DNA from: G965220305 sp965220305
GTDB lineage: Bacteria; Chloroflexota; Dehalococcoidia; Lucifugimonadales; UBA3495
NCBI GenBank assembly: GCA_965220305.1
Contig: OZ244817.1
Span: 682,001 to 746,000, forward strand
Direction of reading: 5' to 3'
DNA: 64,000 nt
Positions within the stretch are counted from its first letter, which is position 1, and each line of letters opens with the position of its first letter. The notes under the pieces were generated by a model. The model was not told the origin of the DNA. It was given only the letters and a program-made list of their open reading frames with translations, and searched no databases. The translations under genes and the position numbers were made by a program. Shown here in pieces: positions 8,324 to 18,156 of the stretch.

Positions 8324-9943
8324 CTAAGCCTGGGAACCTTGGATACGCCTCTCGTGTCCAGCCCACTCTTTTTCCCGCAAAATGTACTTCTGAATCTTGC
8401 CGGTGGCCGTCTTAGGCAAGTCTCCGAACTCCACGTACTTGGGGCACTTGAAATGGGCAATGCGGTCGCGGGTGAACTGAATTATGGCATCCCCGTCCAC
8501 CTCGGCGTTGGCCCGCTTGATTACGAAGGCCTTGGGCACCTCGCCCCAATGTTCGTCAGGGACTCCCACCACGCAAACTTCCAGGACTCCCGGGTGTTCC
8601 ATGATTACCTTTTCCACCTCCTGGCTGGAGATGTTCTCCCCGCCGGAGATGATGATGTCCTTGGCCCGGTCCTGCAGCTCTATGTACCCATCGGGGTGCC
8701 ACACCGCCAGGTCTCCCGAATGGAACCAGCCCCCGGCGAAGGCGACTTCGGTTGCTTCTACATCCTTGTAGTAGCCGTTCATCACGTGGCCGCCCTGCAT
8801 TACCACCTCACCCATGGTCTCGCCGTCCATCGGGACATCGTTCATCTGCTCATCCACCACCCGGACCCCGGTGCCGTAGACGATGTAGGGGACGCCCTGA
8901 CGGGCCTTTACCCGGGCCTGTTCGTCGAGAGATAGAGCGTCCCAACTCTCCTGGGGCGCGGCGACGGTGAAGGGACCATAGGTCTCGGTCAAGCCGTAAA
9001 CGTGCCGAATGGACGCCCCCATTCCCTCAATCACTCGAATTACCTGGGGGGCGGGCGGCGCACCCGCGGTCATAATGTTAACTCCCGTCAGGTCCTGCTC
9101 CTCGGCCTCGGGGGCAGAGTAGAGGCCCGTGAGCACCGTGGGGGCGCAGCACATGTGGGTAACGCCCTTCTCCCGGATCAGCCGGTATACCTCCGCCGGG
9201 TCGACCCGACGCAGGCAGAGGTGGGTGCCGCCGAAAGCGGTGACCGCCCAGGGAAAGCACCAGCCGTTGGCGTGAAACATGGGCAGAGTCCAGAGATAAA
9301 TGCTGCGCCAGTCCAGGCCAATTTCAATGGCTTCTCCCAGGGCGTTGAGGTAAACCCCCCGGGAGCTGTACTCCACTCCCTTGGGCAACCCGGTGGTGCC
9401 GGAAGTGTAGTTGATGGTGATGGTGTCCAACTCCGACGGCGGGCCTTCCAGCTTCTCCACCGGAGTGGCTGCCGCCAGGAAGGACTCGTACTCCGGGCCG
9501 GGTATGTCCTCGGCCCTGGGGTGGGTGTCCACCACCTGCACATAGGTCTCAATGCCGGGGACATCGGGCATCAGCTCCCGCACAGTGGGGGCGAACTCGG
9601 AGTCGAAGACCAGGACTTTAGACCCGGAATGGTCCAGGATATAGGCTATCTCCCGGGACGACAGGCGGATATTCAGGGCGACAAGAATGGCTCCAATTCC
9701 CAGAGGACCGAAATTGGACTCCAGCATTGACGGCAGATTGGGGATTAGGAAAGCTACCCGGTCGCCCTTGCCCACTCCCACACTCTTCAACGCGCCGGCC
9801 AATTGCTTGACCCGCCGATGGAACTCGGCATAACTGTAAGTGCGGTCGTTGTAAACCACCGCCGGTTTATCGGCGTAGACGAAGGCGCTTCGCTCCAGGA
9901 ATGACAGGGGACTGAGGTTCTCGAAAGAGGCTCTACTGACCAT
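8324..9943 (-). CDS. AMP-dependent acyl-CoA synthetase/ligase
   Basis: 539 aa. The P-loop-like adenylation motif is YTSGTTGLPKGVEY, the A5-type motif YGLTETYGP, the hinge region GGWFHSGDLAVWHPDGYIELQDRAKDIII-like segment, and the C-terminal lysine region PKTATGKIQK. It forms an acyl-AMP and then an acyl-CoA from a carboxylate in the cytosol. Closest in layout to medium/long-chain or aromatic acyl-CoA ligases (DitJ/AlkK type). Likely feeds the neighbouring CoA-transferase and hydratase module. Confidence 0.92.
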   Translation of the reverse strand: MVSRASFENLSPLSFLERSAFVYADKPAVVYNDRTYSYAEFHRRVKQLAGALKSVGVGKGDRVAFLIPNLPSMLESNFGPLGIGAILVALNIRLSSREIAYILDHSGSKVLVFDSEFAPTVRELMPDVPGIETYVQVVDTHPRAEDIPGPEYESFLAAATPVEKLEGPPSELDTITINYTSGTTGLPKGVEYSSRGVYLNALGEAIEIGLDWRSIYLWTLPMFHANGWCFPWAVTAFGGTHLCLRRVDPAEVYRLIREKGVTHMCCAPTVLTGLYSAPEAEEQDLTGVNIMTAGAPPAPQVIRVIEGMGASIRHVYGLTETYGPFTVAAPQESWDALSLDEQARVKARQGVPYIVYGTGVRVVDEQMNDVPMDGETMGEVVMQGGHVMNGYYKDVEATEVAFAGGWFHSGDLAVWHPDGYIELQDRAKDIIISGGENISSQEVEKVIMEHPGVLEVCVVGVPDEHWGEVPKAFVIKRANAEVDGDAIIQFTRDRIAHFKCPKYVEFGDLPKTATGKIQKYILREKEWAGHERRIQGSQA

Positions 9944-10200
9944 GTCAAGCCCTCCAAATTGGCCGAATTGACTGAAGGAATCCTTGTGAACTAGCTAGAG
10001 GCCACGGGCCCGCCCGTAGGCTGTCCGGACCAATGTCGGAGAAATTGTAACATAGGGTCTGGGAGTGGGAATTGACCACTAAAACCGTAGCCACGGTGAA
10101 AGCGCCGGGCCGCGTGGTCGCCGTCTCGGCGGGAACCGACGGTATTGCGGCCCAACCATCCCGCGCAAGCCCATCCAAAGCCGCGCCCGCAGGCTGCTAC

Positions 10201-10229
10201 TTACGAACCCCGGGACCAGCCGCTATACT
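10201..10229 (+). promoter_or_regulatory. Possible promoter of the MFS transporter gene
   Basis: TTACGA (10201-10206) and TATACT (10224-10229) are 17 bp apart, 47 bp before the ATG at 10277. This lies in the 333-bp divergent gap between the acyl-CoA ligase and the transporter; nothing else was recognised in that gap. Confidence 0.4.
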
Positions 10230-10276
10230 TCTGCCCAGACCTTCGCCCCGGCAAAGTATGGCGCGTCAGGAGCTAG

Positions 10277-11530
10277 ATGGCGGAAAACACACCGCAGGCC
10301 GGGGAATGGCCCGGATACCGTTGGGTAGTAATGAGCATCTGGCTAGCGGCCAGCGTCACCGGGTTTATGGTGATGTCCGTCATCGGCATACTTCTCCCGG
10401 CAATTAGCGCCGAACTTCTCCTCTCCCCGGGCCAACAGGGCATGATTGGTTCCGCATCCATGTGGGGCAGCGTTACTTTAGCCATCCCCTTGAGTTGGAT
10501 AGCTTCCCGGTACAGTCCCAAGCTGCTGACCACGCTAACCCTGGTGCTGGGCACTCTGTTCCTGTTTCTGCAAGGCTGGGCCTCCGTTTTCATCGTCCTC
10601 CTGATTGGCCGATTGGCCTTCGGCATCACCGTAAGCGCCCGCCAACCGGCCCGCGCCCTGCTGACCCAGCAGTGGTTCCCGCCACGGCAGATTATCCTGC
10701 TCAACAGCATTTCCAACGTGTTTTTTGGCATCATGGTCGGCGGGGGGCAGATGGCTACCCCTTTCATCCTGGCCGGACTGGGCAACGACTGGCGGGGGAC
10801 GCTTTATTGCTTCGCCAGCCTGTTTCTGGCCCTGACGGTGCTCTGGGCGATTTTCGGCAGGGAGCGCAACACGGACAGCTACCGGCGAAGTCAGGCGGCC
10901 CAAGACACCAACGTGCTCAAGGGAGCCCTGGGCTACCGCGACCTCTGGATTTGCGGCTTCGGCTTCTTGGGCGTTACCACCACCTGGTCGGCCTTCCTGA
11001 GTTTCTTCCCGACCCTCATGCTGGAAACCCACGGAATATCCCTGCAATGGTCGGGAAGCATCCTAGCCATCGGGATCATCGTAGGGGGGTTCACGGGCCT
11101 GCTGTTCGGGTACATTACCATGAACCGGGGACAGGAGAGGCCCATCCTTCAGGTCTTGGGACTGGTGATCGTGGGCAGCTACGTTGGCATGACCCTAACC
11201 CACTCTCTGCCCTGGCTGTTCGCGCTGTCTTTCGTCAATGGCGTCGCCTGGGGTTTCTGGCCCATTCTGTTCACCGTGCCATTCCACCTGCGGGGGATAC
11301 GACCTCGGGAGGTGGCCGTCGCGGTTTCCTTCACCATGATGATGTCGGCCAGCGGCACCGCCCTGGGGCCGCTGGTAGCCGGTTTTATCCAGGAGCTTCT
11401 TTCCGACATTCGACTTTCACTGCTCATAACCAGCTTCTTCGGCCTATCGCTGACCGTGGCGGGGATGCTGCTGCCCTTCGGACCCCGGCAGGAGGAAACC
11501 GAGGGGACCCGGGCTGCTCAGAAAGCCTAG
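10277..11530 (+). CDS. Major facilitator superfamily transporter
   Basis: 417 aa with about twelve hydrophobic segments in two six-helix halves split by a polar loop around residues 195-215 (FGRERNTDSYRRSQAAQ). Typical MFS loop features are present (GRLAFGITVSARQPARA, NRGQERP). Soluble-domain genes for acid and ester catabolism on both sides make uptake of an organic anion the likeliest job; this is inference. The start has an AGGAG ribosome-binding site. The next gene follows after 141 bp. Confidence 0.88.
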   Translation: MAENTPQAGEWPGYRWVVMSIWLAASVTGFMVMSVIGILLPAISAELLLSPGQQGMIGSASMWGSVTLAIPLSWIASRYSPKLLTTLTLVLGTLFLFLQGWASVFIVLLIGRLAFGITVSARQPARALLTQQWFPPRQIILLNSISNVFFGIMVGGGQMATPFILAGLGNDWRGTLYCFASLFLALTVLWAIFGRERNTDSYRRSQAAQDTNVLKGALGYRDLWICGFGFLGVTTTWSAFLSFFPTLMLETHGISLQWSGSILAIGIIVGGFTGLLFGYITMNRGQERPILQVLGLVIVGSYVGMTLTHSLPWLFALSFVNGVAWGFWPILFTVPFHLRGIRPREVAVAVSFTMMMSASGTALGPLVAGFIQELLSDIRLSLLITSFFGLSLTVAGMLLPFGPRQEETEGTRAAQKA

Positions 11531-11671
11531 CGGAGGACCTGGGCTCATGGCTCCGCTGCACGCACGGCCAGAACCGGTCTGCGGGCAATTCCGGCTGGGA
11601 TGACGGGCTGGCTTCCAGCAGTTATAGTTGGCCGCGAGGATACAGTCTAGTTTCGGAGGGCAGACGGTAGA

Positions 11672-12694
11672 ATGAAGTTCGGAATTATGGCGATGCCCCA
11701 GCACCCCATGAGCGACTCACCGACTCAGAGGTTCCAGGAGACAGTGGAACTCACCCGCCTGGCCCGGGACGCTGGTTTTCACTCCGTTGCCTGCGGACAG
11801 CATTTCCTGTCCCCGCCTTACCAGAACTTGCAGAGTATCCCCCTGTTGGCCCGCCTGGCCGCTGATTCCGGCGATATGCAACTCATCCTGTCCATCCTAC
11901 TGCTCCCCCTGTACAGTCCGGTGGAAGTGGCCGAGAACGTGGCTACCCTCGATGTCATCAGCGGCGGCAGGGTGGTCTTTGGGGTGGGTCTGGGCTACCG
12001 AGACATTGAATATGCAGCCTTCAACGTCCAGCGCCGACACCGGGTGCCCCGATTTTTGGAGTCCCTGGACCTGATACGGCGGCTGTGGACGGAAGAAGAG
12101 GTAACTTTCGAGGGCGAGCACTTTCGGTTGCAGGAGGCCACTTGCACCATTCGTCCGGTGCAGCAACCCCATCCGCCCATTTGGATTGCCGGCAACCACG
12201 ACCGGGTAGTACAGCGGGCCGGCCAGTTGGGCTACCCCTGGTTCGTCAATCCCCACGCCACCCTGGATACATTGGACCGGCAGATGGGCCTGTACCGCCA
12301 GGGACTGGCCGAGGGCGGTCATCCGATGCCCGAGGATATGCCCATCATCAAAGAGATGCACCTGGCCCCAACCCACGAAGAGGCGATTCGGACGGCCCAA
12401 CCTCATTTGGAAGGAAAATACCGGGCCTACGCCGAGTGGGGTCAGGACAAGGCCCTGCCCGGCGACGAGGACTTTCGGGCGCCCTTTGAGGAACTGGCCC
12501 GGGACCGTTTCATCCTGGGAAGCTCGGAAGAGGTTATCCAACAGATTGAGGACCACCATCAACGGCTGGGAGCGAACCACTTCATGTTCCGCACCTGGTG
12601 GCCCGGTATGGATGCCCGTGATACTTTCCGGGTTATCGACCTGATGGGCGAGCAAGTCCTACCTTACTTCGAGAGCAAATACGGCGAAGGATAG
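11672..12694 (+). CDS. LLM-class flavin-dependent oxidoreductase
   Basis: 340 aa, luciferase-like fold. Seen: LTRLARDAGFHSVACGQHFLSPPYQNLQ, SPVEVAENVATLDVISGGRVVFGVGLGYRDIEY, RRLWTEEEVTFEGEHFRL, HPPIWIAGNHDRVVQRAG and GSSEEVIQQIEDHHQRLGANHFMFRTWWPG (segments of a longer conserved profile). A second, diverged member of the same superfamily as the gene at 5646-6608. Co-oriented with the MFS gene. Confidence 0.88.
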   Translation: MKFGIMAMPQHPMSDSPTQRFQETVELTRLARDAGFHSVACGQHFLSPPYQNLQSIPLLARLAADSGDMQLILSILLLPLYSPVEVAENVATLDVISGGRVVFGVGLGYRDIEYAAFNVQRRHRVPRFLESLDLIRRLWTEEEVTFEGEHFRLQEATCTIRPVQQPHPPIWIAGNHDRVVQRAGQLGYPWFVNPHATLDTLDRQMGLYRQGLAEGGHPMPEDMPIIKEMHLAPTHEEAIRTAQPHLEGKYRAYAEWGQDKALPGDEDFRAPFEELARDRFILGSSEEVIQQIEDHHQRLGANHFMFRTWWPGMDARDTFRVIDLMGEQVLPYFESKYGEG

Positions 12695-12784
12695 GGCGTG
12701 ACAACACCCAGTCCTGCCAATATCCTGAACTGGGAGTGCCAAAGTCTCCAACCAGCCCGGCCTGCATTCCCTCCCTCTGACGAA

Positions 12785-12814
12785 TGAGGGCGCCCGGTTG
12801 ACCGAGCGCCCTCA
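12785..12814. terminator. Inverted repeat between convergent genes, probable bidirectional terminator
   Basis: TGAGGGCGC and GCGCCCTCA form a perfect 9-bp stem with a 12-nt loop, followed by ATCTCTT on the + strand. It lies between the stop codons of the LLM oxidoreductase and the convergent alpha/beta hydrolase gene. Confidence 0.55.
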
Positions 12815-12854
12815 TCTCTTAAAGCAGCCCTACAGCGACAACTCGCCGATACGG

Positions 12855-14864
12855 CTAATCGTCAGCGGCCTGGGGTTCCTTGACCCGGCCCCGCATCAGG
12901 TCGTAATGCTGTCCGGCCTGGTCTACGATGAGTTCCAAGTCCTCGCTTAGGATATAACCCTGGTCGATCAGGGAGTTGGCGGCCCCGCGCACCCGGTCCA
13001 AGTATTCTCCCCGGGAGGCGTACCTCTCCTGGACAGACAATCTCGGGTCGCCGGAAGCCTCCCGGTCCTCTCTGGTGGCCGGGAAGGGAATCGTGGAACC
13101 GGCCAGGGTGCCGCCCGAGGCCCCGCCGGAAGATAGTATTTGACCCTCCCCGCCGATGTCGGAGTGTCGCAGGTTCCAGCCGGTATGGGTTGCCAGGGGA
13201 ACACTATGGAAGGGTAACCGAATGCCGGAGACCTCGTTACCGTCCGGGTCCAGAGCCGGAACCAGCAGGGGGTAGGGTTCGCCCACCAGCGGCGGGACGT
13301 TGCTGGCAATCCCGGGCACGGGGCCGAAGTCCAGGCGGGTGAAGCAACGCAGCGGCTCCGGGAAGTTCCACCCGGGAATGGCGCGAATGGTACCCGCCAG
13401 GCTTTCCGGAGTAACGGCCGTCCCATCGTCCAGCCGGGGGTAAAGGCTGGGCGGCGGCTCGTCGCCCGACGTGACCCACTGGTCCATATTGACGATAGCC
13501 GCCCGCAGCAGGGAACGGTAATCGGTGCAGTTGAAGGACTGTTGCGCCCGGCTGCCGCTGTTGGCGTCCTCGTTGGAGAGGGGGAAGGTGCCCAGGGGGT
13601 GCTGGCTGCCGGCGAACTGGTAGATGCGCACCTCCTTGGGTATGTCCAAGTCCCGGCTGCCGGTCAGATCCACGTGGACCAATGCGCCGTGCCCGCCCCA
13701 GTATTCCGAGGAAGTGTAGGTATACATTACCTTGGGAACCTTGCCCTGGGCCGACAGGCGGGACAGGAGGCCATCGGTCTGCTCCGTCACCGGGTCGGTC
13801 TGTTCAACATCGCTGAAGGGGAAGAGACTGTTGGGGCTGCGGCTGGCCTGGCTGGAGGGTTGGGCAAACCGATGGTTGAACTCGCCCTGCTTCCCGCCCG
13901 CCACGTGGGGAATAATGCCATCAAAGACGGTGCGGTCTTCCTCGTCCTGGTTCTGGGCGTAGTAGAGAAAGCTGCGCAGGAATCGCCCGCTCTGGGACAC
14001 GCCGAAGCTGTAGGAATGGTCCAGGCCGCTGGCGCAGGGATTACCCTGGTCGGCGCTGGCGTAACGCAGGAAGGAACCGAAGTCCCGGGTAGCTACCAGA
14101 CCCAGTCCCACCACGGGCGCCGTGCTGGTAGTGTAAATCACCTGGTAGACCTTACCAGGGGTGAATCCGGCGGGATAGTAGACGTGAGAAGCGTCGGGGA
14201 CCACCTGTCCTTCTTCCACCTTGGCGAAAGACCACTGGTCACGAGGAATAACCTGCTCCGGCGCGTCCTCGTGCTCCTGGACGGTGAGCGCCGCATCGGG
14301 GTCTTCGATGTTATTGGTGGGATAGGGGCGGTGCATCCTATTGGACAGATACTCGACCTGGCTGGGGGAGTTCAATTGCAAGGTAATCACTATCCTGCCG
14401 GTCACCGGCCCCTCGGCGGTCACGGCGTCGGGCCCGTGGAGCCGCATCGCGCCGGGCACGTCGGGAGCATCGTGCTGCCACCCGCACCAGGCTACGGTGT
14501 AACCCTGGCGCATCAAGAAGCCGTTGCCCGCCTCCAGAGGCTGGCTGGCCAATAGGTCCGGCGCATTGTTGATGTTCCTCAGCACCGGGCCTCGACCCCG
14601 GTTCAGGATGTCGAAGAGTAGCCGCCGGATTCCCTTGCCGGCTTCGGCAGGCGCCAGAAGGCGGAAATCCGAGGAGAAATTGACCAGGCCATCGGCGTCC
14701 CGGGGCGCCAACTTGATGTCGGTAATGGGGCCATTGGCGGGATGATTGGGGTCGACGGCGAAGTGGACAGTGCCGTCAAGCTGTTCGTAGTGACCCACCT
14801 GACCGAAGGACTCACCCTGGCCGAAGGGCTGTCGCGACTCAATCTCTAGCTTGGTTACTGCCAT
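12855..14864 (-). CDS. Large alpha/beta-hydrolase domain-containing protein
   Basis: 669 aa. The nucleophile elbow is read as YSFGVSQSGRFLR (G-x-S-x-S-G variant), followed by DGIIPHVAGG. This matches the long bacterial alpha/beta-hydrolase domain proteins that are common in SAR202-type and proteobacterial genomes and are often next to CoA ligases; most have no known substrate. No signal peptide is obvious at the start (MAVTKLEIESRQPFGQGE). An esterase or lactonase role is the safest guess. Confidence 0.75.
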   Translation of the reverse strand: MAVTKLEIESRQPFGQGESFGQVGHYEQLDGTVHFAVDPNHPANGPITDIKLAPRDADGLVNFSSDFRLLAPAEAGKGIRRLLFDILNRGRGPVLRNINNAPDLLASQPLEAGNGFLMRQGYTVAWCGWQHDAPDVPGAMRLHGPDAVTAEGPVTGRIVITLQLNSPSQVEYLSNRMHRPYPTNNIEDPDAALTVQEHEDAPEQVIPRDQWSFAKVEEGQVVPDASHVYYPAGFTPGKVYQVIYTTSTAPVVGLGLVATRDFGSFLRYASADQGNPCASGLDHSYSFGVSQSGRFLRSFLYYAQNQDEEDRTVFDGIIPHVAGGKQGEFNHRFAQPSSQASRSPNSLFPFSDVEQTDPVTEQTDGLLSRLSAQGKVPKVMYTYTSSEYWGGHGALVHVDLTGSRDLDIPKEVRIYQFAGSQHPLGTFPLSNEDANSGSRAQQSFNCTDYRSLLRAAIVNMDQWVTSGDEPPPSLYPRLDDGTAVTPESLAGTIRAIPGWNFPEPLRCFTRLDFGPVPGIASNVPPLVGEPYPLLVPALDPDGNEVSGIRLPFHSVPLATHTGWNLRHSDIGGEGQILSSGGASGGTLAGSTIPFPATREDREASGDPRLSVQERYASRGEYLDRVRGAANSLIDQGYILSEDLELIVDQAGQHYDLMRGRVKEPQAADD

Positions 14865-15440
14865 ATTTCACCTCTACAACTATTACGGAACTTTCCAGTT
14901 GTGTACCACGATTGGTACGACGGACATCGTTCCCTTGGTCCAGTTACGTTTGGGATACGGTCAGCTTTTGAACGTAGCGGTAGTGTAGTTGCGCCCCCCT
15001 TTGCCGTCAAGAAAGCCGGTGGCCCAACCAGGGTCTTTCGATTGTCAGCATGAAGGGAGCGAATGGTCCAATGTCCCCGGACAGAGCAAGCCCACACCCC
15101 TGGATTCCCGCCTTCGCGGGAATGACGGTGGGGGCGCGCCTGAAAGCGCACCTTGGCCCTTGTCCGGGGAATCGAAAGACCACGGTGGCCCGTCAGCTTC
15201 CTGATGCTTCTCCAGGAAACTCCCGTGCCCCCAACTAACCCCACCCGGGCATGTTGAGCCCGCCAGACCATAGAACCCTTCCCGTGCTTGAAGGCGTGCG
15301 GGAGCGCCGGGCCAGTCCGGTAGGCGGGGAAGACAGGCATGGCTCCGTCGGCACGGGCCCAAGGGCAACCCACCGGCGCAGTTGACGAGAGGGCAGCGCC
15401 CCCATACCCTATTCGACAACTGCAAAAGGTTTAGGGGGAA
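14865..15440. other. Intergenic region with a REP-like palindrome
   Basis: No gene is supported in this 576-bp stretch. It holds one compact palindrome at 15104-15123 (ATTCCCGC, 4-nt loop CTTC, GCGGGAAT) embedded in the sequence CTGGATTCCCGCCTTCGCGG, a short dispersed repeat type often mistaken for protein (it spells RHSREGGNP in translation). Confidence 0.6.
15104..15123. repeat. REP-like palindromic element
   Basis: Perfect 8-bp inverted repeat ATTCCCGC/GCGGGAAT around CTTC. This hairpin class is dispersed in many bacterial genomes; only one clear copy was seen in the window. Confidence 0.65.
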
Positions 15441-16244
15441 ATGTTCAGCAAAATCCAACACGTGGGCTATCAAGTTAGGGACCTGGATGCCGCCGTCTCC
15501 TGGTTCGCCGGGAGCTTCGGGGCCCAGAGGACTGGCGGCGGCCCCACCGCCTCCGGGGGCGCCAACGCCTTCCTTCGCTTCGGCCAAATCGAAGTGGAAC
15601 TCTTGCAACCCCCCGACTCCAGCAGCTTGTCCGAGGCTAGGTTGGAAATGCACCACGTTGGTTATGTGGTCGACGACATCGTCCAGGCTGCCGGCCTTCT
15701 GCGGGACCGGGGCCTGAAATTCGCCAGTGAGGAACCCTTTGTCAATGTACTTTCCCAGTGGGTGCATTACCTGGACCCCTCCACCACCAACGACATCCTC
15801 ATCCATCTGACCCAACTGCCGGAACCAGCGGACGATTCGGGCTACGGCGAAGGCGTGAACATCCAACGGATTATTCACGCGGGCTACGTGGTAGAAGACT
15901 TGGACCAAGCCGTGGCCTGGTACGTGGAGAAGTTCGGGGGAGAGTACATCGGAGGAGGGATGTCGCGGCGGGGCGTGAACAACGCTTTCGTCAACTTCGG
16001 ACAGGTGCAGGTGGAACTTCTGGAGCCCAACCGCCCGGAGCAACTCGACGGGAAGCGGCATGCCATGGACCACGTCGGTTACGTGGTACCGGACATCGTC
16101 ACTGGAATCGAGGAATGCCAGGTCCGGGGCCTGACCCTGGGTGAAGCCGCCCCGCGCACGAACACAATCGGCCAACAATTGTGCTACTTCGACACCGCCT
16201 GCACCTGCGGGACTCAAATTCACCTGACCCAGCTACCGGAGTAG
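15441..16244 (+). CDS. Two-domain VOC (glyoxalase/bleomycin-resistance fold) protein
   Basis: 267 aa made of two similar halves. Half 1 begins KIQHVGYQVRDLDAAVSWF and has MHHVGYVVDDI; half 2 begins RIIHAGYVVEDLDQAVAWY and has MDHVGYVVPDI. Each half has His and Glu at the usual metal-ligand places (IEVELLQP, VQVELLEP). Members include isomerases such as methylmalonyl-CoA epimerase and ring-cleavage dioxygenases. The two halves could form one intramolecular metal site. RBS AGGGGGA lies just before the ATG. Confidence 0.85.
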   Translation: MFSKIQHVGYQVRDLDAAVSWFAGSFGAQRTGGGPTASGGANAFLRFGQIEVELLQPPDSSSLSEARLEMHHVGYVVDDIVQAAGLLRDRGLKFASEEPFVNVLSQWVHYLDPSTTNDILIHLTQLPEPADDSGYGEGVNIQRIIHAGYVVEDLDQAVAWYVEKFGGEYIGGGMSRRGVNNAFVNFGQVQVELLEPNRPEQLDGKRHAMDHVGYVVPDIVTGIEECQVRGLTLGEAAPRTNTIGQQLCYFDTACTCGTQIHLTQLPE

Positions 16245-16273
16245 GCTGAAACTTGGCCGACGCGGGGCGGGAA

Positions 16274-17095
16274 TTACCCGCTTACAGGCGGCGGCCTAAC
16301 CCGTCGGATAAAGTCGAGGGTGCGCGCCGCCAGGACTTCGGGTATCTCAACCTTCATGTTGTGCCCCACTCCGTCGAAGAGTTCGAGGCTCGCCCGGGGT
16401 ATCCGCTGCGCCATTAACTGTTGTACTTCCAAGGGGGTTATGTCATCCTGGTTGGCGGCCAGCAGGAGGGTGGGGGCCGTTATCCGGGGCAGCAGCGGCG
16501 TCAAGTCCTCGGCCAGGAGGCACTCCTGCAGGGCGAGGACCACAGCCGCGGGGGTCCTGGCTCCTTCCTCGGCGTACCAATCCACCAGTTCGGGCGCTGC
16601 TCCGGTCCCGAAACGCCTGTGGGCGTCCGATAGTAACCAGGCCCTGGTGCCCTCTTGCTCCAAGGTACGCCGCCAGACACTCGCATCCACGCCAACTCCC
16701 ATCTGGGCCAGCCTCGGCGTGGAAGCAACCAGGGTCAGGCTATGCAGCCGGTCCGGAAAGTCGTGGGCGAAGCGCAGGCTCACGATGCCCCCGGCGGAGG
16801 CCCCTACCAAATGCACCTTTTCGATGCCCAACCCATCCATCACCAGGGCAATGTCTGCCGCCAGCGCTGGCAGGGAAAACTGCAAGTCCGCCGGAGCCGG
16901 GGTAGCGGCGTGCCCCTGCATGTCAAAGCGCACCACCGGATGCTGGCGGGCCAGGGTCGGCACCGAGCCGCGCCAACGGTTGAGGTTGCCGGCAGCGGCG
17001 TGGTGGAGCAACACCGCCTCCGATGTACGCCAGGGGTCGGAAAAGTCATCAACGTGGTAGTGGAAGCGGTCTCCGTTTACGTCAAGTATAAACAT
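16274..17095 (-). CDS. Alpha/beta fold hydrolase
   Basis: 273 aa. Oxyanion-hole region LLHHAAAGNLNRW, nucleophile elbow VGASAGG (serine near residue 119), late acid region LLLAANQDDITP and catalytic His in FDGVGHNMK. Resembles the 3-oxoadipate enol-lactonase/haloperoxidase-like subgroup. The IS982-family element begins 17 bp upstream of the start codon, so the native promoter is probably displaced. Confidence 0.87.
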   Translation of the reverse strand: MFILDVNGDRFHYHVDDFSDPWRTSEAVLLHHAAAGNLNRWRGSVPTLARQHPVVRFDMQGHAATPAPADLQFSLPALAADIALVMDGLGIEKVHLVGASAGGIVSLRFAHDFPDRLHSLTLVASTPRLAQMGVGVDASVWRRTLEQEGTRAWLLSDAHRRFGTGAAPELVDWYAEEGARTPAAVVLALQECLLAEDLTPLLPRITAPTLLLAANQDDITPLEVQQLMAQRIPRASLELFDGVGHNMKVEIPEVLAARTLDFIRRVRPPPVSG

Positions 17096-17205
17096 ACCAA
17101 CACCAACTATTTAAACGCTTGGTGTGAATTGTAAACTAACAATTGATAAGGAAGGTGGCCATAGCCGATAGTTAGCTTCTAACCTATCAAGAAAGAGGCT
17201 AAGCT

Positions 17206-18156
17206 ATGGGAGATGTGGACACCTTCCTGACGATACTCTATGTCACCGTAGATGATTTCTGCAAGTATCAATCCCTTCCCGAGCCTACCCCCGGCCCCAA
17301 GGCTTCGCTCAGCGTAAGCGAAGTGATTACCCTGGTCATCTTCAGCCAGTGGGGGCGCTTCCGGAGTGAAGGGGACTTCTACCGCTATGCCGCCAAACGA
17401 CTAGGCCCGGCTTTCCCCACCCTGCCCCGCCGAAGTCAGTTCAACCGGCTGGCGCGGCGTCACTACGCGACCCTGGTGGCTTGTTCCCGCCATTTGGTGG
17501 AGTTGTTGCGCGGGCAGCGCTGCAGCTACGAAGCCCCCGTATCAGGTACGGGGCAGGCTCTGGACAGTTCCGGTGTTCCCACCAGGTCGGCCAAACGCCG
17601 CGGCGCTGGGTGGCTGGCTGGCCAGGCTGACATTGGCTGGAGCAACCGCCTGGGCTGGTATGAAGGCTTCCACCTGCTGCTTTCGGTCAATCCCGATGGC
17701 GTCATCACCGGCTTCAGCTTTGCCCCAGCCAGCGTCAAAGACCAGACCTTAGCCGAAGATTCCTTCGCCTTCCGACATACTCCCCATCCCAGACTGCCCA
17801 CTTTGGGGGAGCCGGCCCGGGGCTGGTATGTAGCGGACAAAGGCTTTGCCGGCCAGGCGGCGGGCCAACGGTGGCGAGACCGCTACGGAGCCTGGGTAAT
17901 CTGTCCGCCCCAGCGCAACAGCAGGAATCCCTGGCCCAAAGCGTTGCGCCGTTGGCTGGCTGCAATACGCCAGATCGTGGAGACCGTCTTCGACAAACTC
18001 CACCATACCTTCGCGCTGGACCGGGAGCGCCCGCACCAACTGGACGGCTTTCAAACCAGATTGGCGGCTAAGGTCGCCTTGCATAATTTCTGTATCTGGT
18101 TGAATCGGCAAGTGGGCCGCCCCGCGCTGGCTTTCGTTGACTTGCTTGGCTGGTAA
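17206..18156 (+). CDS. IS982-family transposase
   Basis: 316 aa. Family features: N-terminal FYRYAAKRLGPAFPTLPRRSQFNR, then a DDE catalytic domain with ALDSSGVPT, YVADKGFAG and the late IVETVFDKLHHTF segment holding the Glu. A short palindromic stretch (17532-17567) adds the in-frame peptide EAPVSGTGQAL near the first acidic residue; the same palindrome recurs inside an unrelated transposase at 27340. Confidence 0.9.
   Translation: MGDVDTFLTILYVTVDDFCKYQSLPEPTPGPKASLSVSEVITLVIFSQWGRFRSEGDFYRYAAKRLGPAFPTLPRRSQFNRLARRHYATLVACSRHLVELLRGQRCSYEAPVSGTGQALDSSGVPTRSAKRRGAGWLAGQADIGWSNRLGWYEGFHLLLSVNPDGVITGFSFAPASVKDQTLAEDSFAFRHTPHPRLPTLGEPARGWYVADKGFAGQAAGQRWRDRYGAWVICPPQRNSRNPWPKALRRWLAAIRQIVETVFDKLHHTFALDRERPHQLDGFQTRLAAKVALHNFCIWLNRQVGRPALAFVDLLGW
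17532..17567. repeat. In-frame palindromic mini-repeat inside transposase
   Basis: CCCCGTA, 5-nt loop, TACGGGG, followed by CAGGCTCTG. Also present at 47772-47808 (IS982 copy 2) and, on the opposite strand and diverged, at 27340-27373 inside the IS4-like transposase. Confidence 0.6.

Noticed and set aside
12968..14555. Long open frames on both strands opposite the large alpha/beta hydrolase (e.g. 337 codons at 13542-14555)
   Set aside because: They are mirror frames of a GC-rich real gene; their translations are low-complexity and match no family.
15045..16223. 392-codon minus-strand frame over the VOC gene
   Set aside because: Antisense of the two-domain VOC gene; its tail translates the REP palindrome (SFPRRRES).
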